DNA from: Pseudomonas nitroreducens NBRC 12694
Lineage (GTDB): Bacteria; Pseudomonadota; Gammaproteobacteria; Pseudomonadales; Pseudomonadaceae
Assembly (NCBI RefSeq): GCF_002091755.1
Contig: NZ_BDAI01000001.1
Span: 620,001 to 684,000 of the forward strand
Length of the DNA stretch: 64,000 nucleotides
Direction of reading: 5' to 3'
Shown here in pieces: positions 44,755 to 53,548 of this stretch. Position numbers and translations under genes: made by a program. Below the pieces are notes generated by a model that ran no database searches, had not been told where the DNA came from, and saw only the letters and a program-made list of their open reading frames with translations. Positions within the stretch are counted from its first letter, which is position 1. Each line of letters opens with the position of its first letter.

Positions 44755-47427
44755 CTAAGCGAGGCTCTTGCTCACCACTTCGTATACATCGCTGGACAGC
44801 TCGCCCGACGCCAGGATGCGCTCCAGCTCGGCCTTCATCAGCGCCTGGCGCGCGGGCGCGTACTTGCGCCAGCGGGTCAGCGGCGTGAGCAGGCGCGAGG
44901 CGATCTGCGGGTTGAGTGCGTTGAGGGTGATGATCTGGTCCGCGAGGAAGCGGTAGCCGGCGCCATCCGCGCGGTGGAAGTTGATCGCGTTCTGGTTGGC
45001 GAAGGCGCCGATCAGCGCGCGGATCTTGTTCGGGTTCTTCAGGGTGAACGCCGGATGGCTCATCAGCGCCTGTACGCGCTCCAGCCCGCCCGGCAGGGTG
45101 GAGCCGGCCTGGACGCTGAACCACTGATCCATCACCAGCGGGTCATCCTTGAAGTAGTCGGCGAACATCGCCAGCGCCTCGGCCTTCTCCTTGTCGAAGG
45201 AAGAGTTGACCAGCACCGCGAGCGCGGTCAGGCGCTCGGTCATGTTGTCGCAATCCTTGTACTGCTCCTGGCAGGCGGCGAGCACTTCGGGCTTGGCGCT
45301 CTGAATGAGGTAGGACAGCGCGATGTTCTGCAGGCTGCGGCGGGCAATGTGCGAGGCCTCGGCAACGTAGGCGGTCTCGCGGGATTGCGTGCGGTTGGCC
45401 TGGTAACGCTCCCACAGCTGTTCGTGCAGCGCCGCGCCGATCTGCTGGCGCGCGAACTCACGGGCCGCATGGATCGCCTCGACATCAGCCACTTCGCTGA
45501 TCTCGGTGAGATAGGCCTCGCTGGGCAGCGAAAGCATCTCGGCGACCATGGCCTGGTCCAGGCCGGTGTCCAGCAGCAAGGTGCGGAAGGCGGTGATCAG
45601 ACGCTGGTCGAGCACCAGCTTCTCGCCACGCTGGTGCTGGCCGATCAATTCCTGCAGGACCTGCACGGACAGCTGCTGGCCGGCTTCCCAGCGATTGAAG
45701 CCGTCCTCATCAAACTGCATGAGGAACATCAGCTGGTCGCGGTCGTAGGGGAAGCTCAGCTTCACCGGCGCGGAGAAACCACGCAGCAGCGACGGCAGCG
45801 GCTTCTCGGCGAGGCCGACGAAGGTGAAGGACTGCTCCGCCTCGGTGACCTGCAGCACACGGTCGCTGCCATGGGCGTGCTCTTCGCCCTTGAGGCGCAG
45901 CGACAGGGCGTTGCCCAGCTTGTCGATCAGGCCCATCTGCACCGGGATGACGAAGGGCAGCTTCTCGCTCTGCCCCGGCGTCGCCGGGCAGCTCTGGCGG
46001 AAGGTCAGGGTGTAGCTCTGCGCGGCGGCATCATAGCTCTCCTCCACCGCCAGGCGCGGAGTACCGGACTGGCTGTACCAGCGCTTGAACTGGGTCAGGT
46101 CGACGCCGTTGGCGTCTTCCATCGCCTTGACGAAATCGTCGCAGGTCACGGCCTGGCCGTCGTGGCGCTCGAAGTACAGGTCGGTGCCCTTGCGGAAGCC
46201 ATCGGCGCCCAGCAGGGTGTGGATCATGCGCACCACTTCCGAACCCTTCTCGTAGACGGTCAGGGTGTAGAAGTTGGAAATCTCGATGAAGGAATCCGGG
46301 CGCACCGGGTGCGCCATCGGGCCGGCGTCCTCGGCGAACTGGTTGGTACGGAGGAAGGCCACGTCCTCGACGCGCTTGACGGTGCGCGAGTTCATGTCAG
46401 CGGAGAACTCGCTGTCGCGGAACACGGTGAAGCCTTCCTTGAGCGACAGCTGGAACCAGTCGCGGCAGGTCACGCGGTTGCCCGACCAGTTGTGGAAGTA
46501 CTCGTGGGCAACCACGCCTTCGACGCGCTGGTGCGCAGCGTCGGTGGCGGTCTCGGCCTTGGCCAGCACGCAGCTGGAGTTGAAGATGTTAAGGCCCTTG
46601 TTCTCCATGGCGCCCATGTTGAAGTCGTTGACCGCGACGATCATGAAGATGTCCAGGTCGTACTCGCGGCCGTAGACCTTCTCGTCCCAGCGCATGGAGT
46701 TCTTCAGGCTGTCCATGGCGTGCTGGCACTTGTCGATGTTCTCCGGCTCGACATAGATGCGCAGGGTGACTTCGCGCTCGCTCATGGTGGTGAACTGGTC
46801 TTCCACGCACCAGAGGTCACCGGCGACCAGGGCGAACAGGTAGGCCGGCTTCTTGAACGGGTCCTGCCAGGTCGCCCAGTGGCGGCCGCCCTCTTCCGAG
46901 CCGCTGGCGACCGGGTTGCCGTTGGAGAGGAGCACCGGGTACTGGTGCTGCTCGGCCGACAGTGTGGTGGTGAAGCTGCTCATCACGTCCGGGCGGTCGA
47001 GGTAGTAGGTGATCTTGCGGAAGCCTTCGGCCTCGCACTGGGTGCAGAACATCTTGCCGGACTTGTACAGGCCTTCCAGCGCGGTGTTGCTTTCCGGGTG
47101 GATGCGTACGGTGCTGTCGACGGTGAAGGTCGCCGCCGTCGGCTGCAGGGTCAGGTGGTTCTCGTCGAGCTGGTACTGGCCGGCCTCAAGGGCCTGGTCA
47201 TCCAGCGCCACCGACAGCAGCTCCAGTTGCTGGCCGTCGAGCACCAGGGGCGGCAGGTCGTCGCCCGGAGCGCCGGCCGCACGATCCGGGTTGCGGCGCA
47301 TCACCAGCTGAGCGTGGACCAGGGTGTGGTCCTCATACAGCTCGAAGGTCAGGTTGGTCTCGTCGATCAGGTACTCAGGCGCCTGATAATCCTTGAGGTA
47401 GATGACTTTCGGTTGCTCGGTACGCAT
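44755..47427 (-). CDS. pepN: Aminopeptidase N (M1 metallopeptidase)
   Basis: 890 residues. Zinc site H308-E-Y-F-H312 plus Glu331 eighteen residues after the second His, and the substrate-binding G-A-M-E-N at 272-276, are the M1 hallmarks. There is no signal peptide; it is cytosolic and releases N-terminal residues from peptides in protein turnover. ATG 47427 has AAGGGG upstream. It is monocistronic with a strong terminator. Length and opening match gammaproteobacterial PepN. Confidence 0.96.
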   Translation of the reverse strand: MRTEQPKVIYLKDYQAPEYLIDETNLTFELYEDHTLVHAQLVMRRNPDRAAGAPGDDLPPLVLDGQQLELLSVALDDQALEAGQYQLDENHLTLQPTAATFTVDSTVRIHPESNTALEGLYKSGKMFCTQCEAEGFRKITYYLDRPDVMSSFTTTLSAEQHQYPVLLSNGNPVASGSEEGGRHWATWQDPFKKPAYLFALVAGDLWCVEDQFTTMSEREVTLRIYVEPENIDKCQHAMDSLKNSMRWDEKVYGREYDLDIFMIVAVNDFNMGAMENKGLNIFNSSCVLAKAETATDAAHQRVEGVVAHEYFHNWSGNRVTCRDWFQLSLKEGFTVFRDSEFSADMNSRTVKRVEDVAFLRTNQFAEDAGPMAHPVRPDSFIEISNFYTLTVYEKGSEVVRMIHTLLGADGFRKGTDLYFERHDGQAVTCDDFVKAMEDANGVDLTQFKRWYSQSGTPRLAVEESYDAAAQSYTLTFRQSCPATPGQSEKLPFVIPVQMGLIDKLGNALSLRLKGEEHAHGSDRVLQVTEAEQSFTFVGLAEKPLPSLLRGFSAPVKLSFPYDRDQLMFLMQFDEDGFNRWEAGQQLSVQVLQELIGQHQRGEKLVLDQRLITAFRTLLLDTGLDQAMVAEMLSLPSEAYLTEISEVADVEAIHAAREFARQQIGAALHEQLWERYQANRTQSRETAYVAEASHIARRSLQNIALSYLIQSAKPEVLAACQEQYKDCDNMTERLTALAVLVNSSFDKEKAEALAMFADYFKDDPLVMDQWFSVQAGSTLPGGLERVQALMSHPAFTLKNPNKIRALIGAFANQNAINFHRADGAGYRFLADQIITLNALNPQIASRLLTPLTRWRKYAPARQALMKAELERILASGELSSDVYEVVSKSLA

Positions 47428-47575
47428 GGCTTTTGGCCCCTTGGCAGGCGGCCGGCGCGGTGGGCCGGCCGGAGGAATCTGGTACTGACTCTAGCGAGCT
47501 AGAGCGAAGCGGGCGAGTCGTGCGCGAATCTATCCCTAGATGCGTGCCACGAGCCGGAAATTCAATGCGGTGCGA

Positions 47576-48403
47576 TCAGGCGCTGATGGCCAGCTGGTAC
47601 GCGGTGAACTTGCGCACGTTGATCACGCCGGTATCGAAGATCAGGTACTGGCCCTTGATACCCTGCAGGGTACCCTCGACCACCGGCGTCTTGTCCAGAT
47701 CGAAGCTGGTGATCTTGGCCAGGTAGGCCTCCACCGGATAGCGGATCTCGATGGGCTCCATGTCGATCACCGGCTGGATCGCCTGCAGGCCGAAGCGCTG
47801 CTGCAGCCCGACGATACCCTCGGCACAGGCGTCGAATATCTGCTCGCGAATCGCCACCAGGTCCAGTGGTTCCGCCTCGCCCTTGAGCAGCGCGCGCCAG
47901 TTGGTGCGGTCGGTGACCTGGCTGCGCAGCAGATCCTCGACGAAGCCGGACTGCTGGCGGGTGGCTACACGCATGATCGGCAATGCCTGGCGCGCGCCCT
48001 GGTCGATCCAGCGGGTCGGCACCTGGGTGGCGCGGGTGATGCCCACCTTCACGCCCGAGGAGTTGGCCAGGTAGACCACGTGGTCGGTCATGCAGAAACG
48101 CTCGCCCCACTCCGGATCACGGCAGGAGCCGTCCTCGAAGTGGCACTTCTCCGGGCTCATGATGCAGCTGTCGCATTGCGCCAACTTGGTGAAGCACGGG
48201 TAGCAGTAGCCCTGGGCGAAGCTTTTCTTGGTCTTGCGGCCGCAGTGGCTGCAGAAGATTTCGCCCAGGTACTCCAGGCGCACCGTCTTGCCGATCAGCG
48301 GGTTGACCGGGACCTGCGCCTCGCCGAGGCGGAAGGCGTACTGCACGGGGCTTTCCAGGCGCGCCGACATCTTGTCCAGGGCGCCGCGTCCAATCTCTTG
48401 CAT
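47576..48403 (-). CDS. DUF2797 family protein with cysteine clusters
   Basis: 275 residues. The first third has a cysteine-rich region: C-S-H-C-G-R-K-T-K-K-S, then G-Y-C-Y-P-C-F, Q-C-D-S-C-I-M and a later C-x3-pattern around G-S-C-R-D-P-E-W. This looks like two zinc ribbons. The following G-V-K-V-G-I-T-R-A-T-Q resembles a GIY-YIG-like nuclease segment, an idea I cannot confirm. The start at 48403 overlaps the DUF1315 stop (TGATG), implying coupling. DUF2797 is of unknown function. Confidence 0.83.
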   Translation of the reverse strand: MQEIGRGALDKMSARLESPVQYAFRLGEAQVPVNPLIGKTVRLEYLGEIFCSHCGRKTKKSFAQGYCYPCFTKLAQCDSCIMSPEKCHFEDGSCRDPEWGERFCMTDHVVYLANSSGVKVGITRATQVPTRWIDQGARQALPIMRVATRQQSGFVEDLLRSQVTDRTNWRALLKGEAEPLDLVAIREQIFDACAEGIVGLQQRFGLQAIQPVIDMEPIEIRYPVEAYLAKITSFDLDKTPVVEGTLQGIKGQYLIFDTGVINVRKFTAYQLAISA

Positions 48404-48663
48404 CAGTGCAGGGAGTTGGAGGAGAAGATCATATTCGGGATCGGCTCAGCGTGGGAGGCGCATTCCTGCGGGCCCATGTAGCCGGTGCGCTGGTCCTCGG
48501 GCAGGTTGTCCATCTCCCAGGCGATCATGGCCTGCAGCGACAGCTCCTTCTGCTCCTGGGACAGTTTGCGGCCGTCCGGCCACTTGCCGATTTCCACGGC
48601 CAGCTTGAGGCTCTCGTAGATTTCGGGGGTGATGTTCTGGATCATTTCGGCGAAGGACGACAT
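48403..48663 (-). CDS. DUF1315 (YeaC-like) protein
   Basis: 86 residues, M-I-Q-N-I-T-P-E-I-Y-E-S-L-K-L-A-V-E-I-G-K-W-P split by function unknown; the W-P-D-G-R-K-L-S, W-E-M-D-N-L-P and G-Y-M motifs are typical of DUF1315/YeaC. Start ATG 48663 has AGGAG upstream. It is the first gene of a two-gene unit with DUF2797. No function is known. Confidence 0.83.
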   Translation of the reverse strand: MSSFAEMIQNITPEIYESLKLAVEIGKWPDGRKLSQEQKELSLQAMIAWEMDNLPEDQRTGYMGPQECASHAEPIPNMIFSSNSLH

Positions 48664-48756
48664 GGGCCGGCTCCTGCAGGGGAAAACGAAGCGGGCATTC
48701 TACCGGGCCGAGCGCCCGGGCGCACGAACGCTGGTCAATTAGGGCGATAGCTGTTC

Positions 48757-48832
48757 GTAGGATGAGCCTAAGCGATACCCATGCTGTCGGTGCACTGATC
48801 GATGGGTATCGCTACGCTCCACGCCATCCTAC
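48757..48832. repeat. Pseudomonas palindromic repeat (GTAGGATGGCGTGGAGCG type)
   Basis: Two imperfect inverted arms, about 48757-48783 (GTAGGATGAGCCTAAGCGAT...) and 48801-48832, which read inward as GTAGGATG...AGCGATACCCAT. It lies between the DUF1315 gene and glpG. The right arm overlaps the end of glpG and supplies its TAG stop. The repeat is the kind scattered in Pseudomonas genomes between genes. Confidence 0.75.
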
Positions 48833-49701
48833 GGCGCGGGCGCGTGTCGCCGCGCCAGCAACCCACCAACCAGGCCGCCCAGGCAACCCGCCACCAGGCC
48901 GCCGACGTGGGCGCCGTTGGCGATGGAACCGAAGCCGAGCAGGTCGATCACGCCCGAGAGACACACCAGCAGCCAGATCAGCATCATCGCCACCACACCC
49001 TTGGGCAGGTTGTAGGCCGGCGTCGGCGCCATGCGCTGGAAGATCCAGCAGTGTCCGAGCAATCCGTAGAGCACGCCGGACAGCCCGCCGAACAGGCTCG
49101 GGCCACTGACGCCGTACTGCACGACGTTGGAGATCAGGCCAAAGCCCAGACTCAGCCCCAGCAACAGCCACGGCCCCTGGCGGTACTCGATGCGCCGCCC
49201 CAGCTCCCAGTACCACATGGCGTTCATCGCCAGGTGCAGCCAGCCGAAGTGGATCAGCATGGGCGTGAACAGGCGCCACCACTGCCCCTGCGCCAGCGAG
49301 TCGGACAGCGGATAGAACAGCGCGCGATCCTCGCCGACCAGCTGGAAGTTCTGGAAGGTGAACCAGCGCAGCGTCTCCGGCGAGGTACCCAGCAGGGTGA
49401 CGGCCGCAACCACGAAGGTCACCAGCAACACCGCCGCCGTCATCCGGCTCATCTTCAGTTGCTGCACGAACCCCGGCCCACGGCGCTGGGGTTCGGCCTG
49501 CACGGTGAACTCCGGGTCGCCCTGCGGGTAGCGCTGGTAGAGGCTGCGAACCTGCTCGGCCAGCTGCGAATTGGGCACCCAGAGCACCTGTTCACCGGCC
49601 TCCTCGCTGACCCGGAACGGCACGTTCAGTCGGCGCAGCAGGCCAACGAACTCCCCCAGATCGACTGCCGCCGGCAACCGCATCGCTTCAATGGCACTCA
49701 C
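48829..49701 (-). CDS. glpG: GlpG-like rhomboid intramembrane serine protease
   Basis: 290 residues. A cytoplasmic N-terminal domain of about 80 residues, then six membrane helices. Catalytic G-L-S208-G in helix 4 and His265 in N-G-A-H-V-G-G in helix 6, plus H-L-A-M-N in helix 2, are all in place, so it should be active. The start is GTG 49701, which overlaps the stop of the phosphoesterase gene (GTGA); the next ATG is six codons in. The stop codon is made by the palindromic repeat. Third gene of the nadK-phosphoesterase-glpG unit. Confidence 0.88.
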   Translation of the reverse strand: MSAIEAMRLPAAVDLGEFVGLLRRLNVPFRVSEEAGEQVLWVPNSQLAEQVRSLYQRYPQGDPEFTVQAEPQRRGPGFVQQLKMSRMTAAVLLVTFVVAAVTLLGTSPETLRWFTFQNFQLVGEDRALFYPLSDSLAQGQWWRLFTPMLIHFGWLHLAMNAMWYWELGRRIEYRQGPWLLLGLSLGFGLISNVVQYGVSGPSLFGGLSGVLYGLLGHCWIFQRMAPTPAYNLPKGVVAMMLIWLLVCLSGVIDLLGFGSIANGAHVGGLVAGCLGGLVGGLLARRHAPAP

Positions 49702-50678
49702 TCATCGCCCTCCGGACGCTTGACGTCCACCCACACGAACTTGTTGCGGTCCAGCCGCGTTTCCTCGTCCAGCCGGTAGGCCGCGAGCTTGCCGTACATC
49801 ACCGCGCTGTAGTCCAGGCACGCGAGGTTCGGGCGGATCGGCGCCGGCGTGCCGCGCCGCCAGTAGTGGCCGACGAACAGCAGCGGCTCGTCGGCGCCGT
49901 AGGTCAGCAGGCGCGACTTCTGCTCCTCGCTGAGGCGTTCGCTGGCCACTTCGTCGGGCAGCGCGTCGGGCTGGAACACGATATCGCCGTAGGTCTCCGG
50001 CGCACGGTCCTCTTCCCAGAACTTGGTACGGAAGGCCGAGCGGGTGAAGCCGTCGCTGCCGGTCAGGGTCATGCCGTTGGGCAGGCGCATGTCGGTGCCG
50101 CGCAGCAGGCGGTCACAGGCTTGCTGGGCAAAGCTGCCGGGCTCGGCACTGGCCTTGAGGAAGGCCTCGTCGATGCGCCCGCTGGGGAACTGCTGGCGCA
50201 GCGTATCGATCACGTCGTGATCCCAGCAGGCGTGGACCATGCGGAAGCGCCCGGCATCGAGGAACAGCGGCATCTCCTGGAACCAGCCGAGGAAGTCGCG
50301 CCAGTCCGCCGGGTGGCCTTCGAACTGTTCCAGGGTTTCCTTGATCAGCCGGGCATGGCGCGGCGTGTGTTCGCGCACGTACTGCCGACCGCTGCCGGGC
50401 GCGGCGGGGGTCGACCAGCCCAGGGCATTGAACTCGTGATTGCCCATGATGCACAGCGCCTCGCCAGCGGCGACCATGTCGTGCACCCGGTGCAGGGCCT
50501 CGCGGATGCGCGGGCCACGGTCGATGATGTCGCCGAGGAACAGCGCCTGCCGCCGTGCATGTCGCCAGACACCGCCCTGCGCGCGATAGCCGAGGCGCTC
50601 CAGCAGGTGATCGAGGGTATGCGCGCAGCCGTGGATATCGCCGATCAGGTCGTAGCCGCGTGCCGGGTCGAGTTCCAT
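49698..50678 (-). CDS. Calcineurin-like metallophosphoesterase
   Basis: 326 residues from ATG 50678 (TGATG overlap with nadK; a GTG one codon earlier is possible). Metal-site motifs G-D-I-H-G, G-D-I-I-D-R-G-P and G-N-H-E are complete. The pattern resembles PrpE/ApaH-type serine/threonine phosphatases or Ap4A hydrolases. The substrate is unknown. It is coupled to nadK upstream and glpG downstream. Confidence 0.9.
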   Translation of the reverse strand: MELDPARGYDLIGDIHGCAHTLDHLLERLGYRAQGGVWRHARRQALFLGDIIDRGPRIREALHRVHDMVAAGEALCIMGNHEFNALGWSTPAAPGSGRQYVREHTPRHARLIKETLEQFEGHPADWRDFLGWFQEMPLFLDAGRFRMVHACWDHDVIDTLRQQFPSGRIDEAFLKASAEPGSFAQQACDRLLRGTDMRLPNGMTLTGSDGFTRSAFRTKFWEEDRAPETYGDIVFQPDALPDEVASERLSEEQKSRLLTYGADEPLLFVGHYWRRGTPAPIRPNLACLDYSAVMYGKLAAYRLDEETRLDRNKFVWVDVKRPEGDE

Positions 50679-51565
50679 CACTCGCTGCTCCCCAGACGGC
50701 TGCCCCAGCCCAGCTTGGTCCGGCAGACCTCGTAGTAGTTGTGGTCGATGGGATGGATCAGGCGCAGCTTCTGCGGCTTCTTGCTCACCGTGACGGTGTC
50801 GCCCGGCGCGCAGGTGAAGTGGTTCTGCCCATCACAGGAAACCTGCGGGTAGATCTGCATGTTCGGCGAGACGACGATCTTCAGCTCGCTGTTGCCGTCC
50901 ACCACGATGGGCCGGCTGGAGAGCATGTGCGGGTACATCGGCACGACCACGATGGCATCCAGCTTGGGATGCATGATCGGCCCGCCGGCGGACAACGCGT
51001 AGGCGGTGGAGCCGGTCGGCGTGGCGACGATCAGGCCGTCGGCCTTCTGGCTGCAGACGAACTGGCCATCGATGTACAGCTCGAACTCGATCATCCGCGT
51101 GGACTTGCCGGGGTGCAGCACCACGTCGTTCAGCGCATCGCCCTGGCCGATGGACTCGCCATGTCGGCGCACCAGCGCATCGAGCAGGAAGCGGCTCTCG
51201 ACTATGTACTGGCCGCCGAGCACTTCGGCGACCTTGGTCTCCAGCTCGTCGGGGCGGATATCCGTGAGGAAGCCCAGGCTCCCGCGGTTGATTCCCAGCA
51301 CCGGCACCTTGTGCCGTGCCAGGGCGCGCGCGGCGCCGAGCATGCTGCCGTCGCCGCCGACCACGATCACCAGGTCGCAGATCTCGCCCATGATCTTCCG
51401 CGAGCAGGTCTGCAGGCCGTGGCCGGGCAGGACCTCGGCGATGGTGTCCTCGAGGATCACATGCAGGTGTCGCTCGGTGAGGAACTTCTTCAGCCGACGG
51501 ATGGTTTCCAGGACCTGGGTGCTGCCCAGGCGGCCGATGATGCCGATATTGCGAAAGGGTTCCAT
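50678..51565 (-). CDS. nadK: NAD kinase
   Basis: 295 residues. Phosphorylates NAD to NADP using ATP or polyphosphate. The G-G-D-G motif is at 70-73 in V-V-G-G-D-G-S-M-L-G, followed by N-R-G-S-L-G-F-L-T, and T-P-T-G-S-T-A-Y near 170. It is the first gene of the nadK-phosphoesterase-glpG unit and diverges from the DUF1853 gene across a 102-base gap. Confidence 0.96.
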   Translation of the reverse strand: MEPFRNIGIIGRLGSTQVLETIRRLKKFLTERHLHVILEDTIAEVLPGHGLQTCSRKIMGEICDLVIVVGGDGSMLGAARALARHKVPVLGINRGSLGFLTDIRPDELETKVAEVLGGQYIVESRFLLDALVRRHGESIGQGDALNDVVLHPGKSTRMIEFELYIDGQFVCSQKADGLIVATPTGSTAYALSAGGPIMHPKLDAIVVVPMYPHMLSSRPIVVDGNSELKIVVSPNMQIYPQVSCDGQNHFTCAPGDTVTVSKKPQKLRLIHPIDHNYYEVCRTKLGWGSRLGSSE

Positions 51566-51667
51566 GGGACTCCGGACGGCGTTGCGGGTACTCGAATCTC
51601 GGAATTATGGGCGAAAGGCTCAGGCAGCGGCAAACCGCAGCGCGGGCATAGCGGCTAGGCTTGGGGC

Positions 51668-52606
51668 ATGACCGACTTCACCGCCCTGCTCGACGAGCTG
51701 CTGATCGACCTGCGCCAGCCGCAGGTCCGCGACCTCGCCTGGACGCTGCTCTCCCCGCCCCTGCTGCAACCTGGCAGCCCCGCCCTGCGCCATCCGCTCA
51801 GCGCCAGTCGCTGGCACGCGCAGCCCCGGCTGCTGGCCGACTGGCTGCGCAGCCAGGAACACTCGCCGGGCGAGCTGCTGGCCCAACTCGAAGCCGCGCC
51901 GCACCAGCGTCTGGGACGCTACTACGAACGCCTCTGGCAGTTCGCCCTGGAGCGTGCGCCGGATCTGCGCCTGCTCGCCGCCAACCTGCCGGTGCGCGAC
52001 AACGGCCAGACCCTGGGCGAGCTCGACCTGCTGGTGGAAGACGACGCCGGGCTGCATCACCTGGAGCTGGCCATCAAGCTCTACCTCGGCCCCAGCGACG
52101 ACGGCCCCGATTCCTGGCTCGGGCCGGGGGCCGAGGACCATCTGCTGCGCAAGATCGAGCACTTCTACCAGCACCAACTGCCGCTCTCGGCCACCGCGCA
52201 AGGGCTGGCCGTGGTCCGCGAGCACAGCGACGCCATGCCATCCCCCGGCCTCTGGCTGGGCGGCTACCTGTTCTACTCCTGGCCCACGCCCTGCCCGCCG
52301 CCTGTCGGCGCCAGTGACAACCACCGGCGTGGTCGCTGGCTGCACCGACGCGCCTGGCCGGCCTACCAGGCACAGCACCCGCAGGGTTGGCAGGCGTTGT
52401 CGCGCAAGGGCTGGCTCTCCCCGGCCGCCGAGGACGAATGCTGGAGCGCCGAGCGCTTCGCCGCCTGGCTGGAGGAGTTGCCGGAAGACGGCTTCCCGCA
52501 AATGCTGGTGCGCTTGGAGTTCCGCGAAGGGCGCTGGCGGGAGCAGGAGCGTCTGTTCCTGGTGGGCGACCGCTGGCCGCGGGTGCACAGCGGTTATTCG
52601 CGCTGA
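51668..52606 (+). CDS. DUF1853 family protein
   Basis: 312 residues, soluble. Opening L-R-Q-P-Q-V-R-D-L-A-W-T-L, then R-L-G-R-Y-Y-E-R-L-W-Q-F, V-R-D-N-G-Q-T-L-G-E-L-D-L-L and H-H-L-E-L-A-I-K-L-Y, the pattern of DUF1853. The G-E-L-D-L-L-V and L-E-L-A-I-K run recalls the D-(x)n-E-x-K core of PD-(D/E)xK nucleases, so a nuclease-like fold is conceivable but untested. Its end overlaps the convergent PLP gene by 13 bases. Confidence 0.85.
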   Translation: MTDFTALLDELLIDLRQPQVRDLAWTLLSPPLLQPGSPALRHPLSASRWHAQPRLLADWLRSQEHSPGELLAQLEAAPHQRLGRYYERLWQFALERAPDLRLLAANLPVRDNGQTLGELDLLVEDDAGLHHLELAIKLYLGPSDDGPDSWLGPGAEDHLLRKIEHFYQHQLPLSATAQGLAVVREHSDAMPSPGLWLGGYLFYSWPTPCPPPVGASDNHRRGRWLHRRAWPAYQAQHPQGWQALSRKGWLSPAAEDECWSAERFAAWLEELPEDGFPQMLVRLEFREGRWREQERLFLVGDRWPRVHSGYSR

Positions 52607-53538
52607 GTGGCCAGCGCCGTCAGCTTATCGTCCAGCGCTCGGCGCCCCTGCAAGCCACCACTGTGGACGGCGACGATACGAGCACCACGGTCAATGCGCC
52701 CCGCTGCAATCTCATCGTGCAGCGCCAGCAGCAGCTTGCCGGTGTACAGCGGTTCCAGCGGTACGCCGCACTCGGCCTCGGTCGCCAGAATGAAGCGCGC
52801 CAGCGTCGCGTCGATCCGCGCAAAACCACCGCGGCTGGCGTCGACCAGACGGTAACCGGCATCGGGCACACCGCCCGCTCTCAACAGCTCAGGCACCTGC
52901 GTTTCGACGCCATGCCCCGGCGGCACCGCCAGGGCACCGACCACGCAATGCGCGCCCTGCTCGCCGAGCACAAGGCCGGCCAGGGTCGTACCGGTACCGC
53001 AGGCAACCCAGAGCTGCTGATAGTCCTTCCAGCCCAGGTCGCCGAGCTGCTGGCGAATAACTCCGACCAGGGGTGAGCAGCCCTGTGCGCCGGGGAGCCC
53101 GCCGCCGCCCTCGCCTACCGCGAGCAACTGGGGGTAGCGCTCGCGCCAGGGCATCCAGAAATCAGCTGCGTGGCGCCGGCGATAACCGCCGTAGCCGAGC
53201 CAGTGGAGCTGCATGCCGAGCTGGCGCAGGTCGGCCACTGTCGGGTTGTCCTGCTCTTCCCCGCGCAGCAATCCCACGGTTTGGAAACCGAATCGTGCAC
53301 CGGCCGCCGCGACCGCGTGGAGATGATTGGAATGGGCGCCGCCCAACGTCATCACGCCACTCAGCCCCAGGTCGGCGGCCTGCTTCAGGTATGGCGCGAG
53401 CTTGAACCATTTGTTGCCGGAGACGAGGGTATCCACCCGATCCAGGCGCAACAACGCCAGCTCGACGCCGGCGCGATCCAGCCATCCCAGATGAATGCGT
53501 TGCAGTGGTGCTTCCGGGCGCCAGTCGGGAAACAGCAA
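52594..53538 (-). CDS. PLP-dependent D-cysteine desulfhydrase / ACC deaminase family protein
   Basis: 314 residues if translation starts at the TTG at 53538, 11 bases after the stop of the upstream coiled-coil gene and behind an AGGG site. The longer open frame to 53796 would overlap that gene and has proline- and serine-rich, non-family sequence there, so it is rejected. Family signatures: V-S-G-N-K-W-F-K-L-A (PLP lysine), G-G-A-H-S-N-H, G-E-G-G-G-G-L-P-G-A and A-C-G-T-G-T-T-L-A. It most resembles D-cysteine desulfhydrase-like enzymes; true ACC deaminase activity is not assumed. Confidence 0.82.
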   Translation of the reverse strand: MLFPDWRPEAPLQRIHLGWLDRAGVELALLRLDRVDTLVSGNKWFKLAPYLKQAADLGLSGVMTLGGAHSNHLHAVAAAGARFGFQTVGLLRGEEQDNPTVADLRQLGMQLHWLGYGGYRRRHAADFWMPWRERYPQLLAVGEGGGGLPGAQGCSPLVGVIRQQLGDLGWKDYQQLWVACGTGTTLAGLVLGEQGAHCVVGALAVPPGHGVETQVPELLRAGGVPDAGYRLVDASRGGFARIDATLARFILATEAECGVPLEPLYTGKLLLALHDEIAAGRIDRGARIVAVHSGGLQGRRALDDKLTALATQRE

Positions 53539-53548
53539 GGCGCCCTGC

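Noticed and set aside
44719..47502. A 927-codon frame antisense to pepN
   Set aside because: pepN is certain from its zinc motif; the opposite frame is a compositional shadow.
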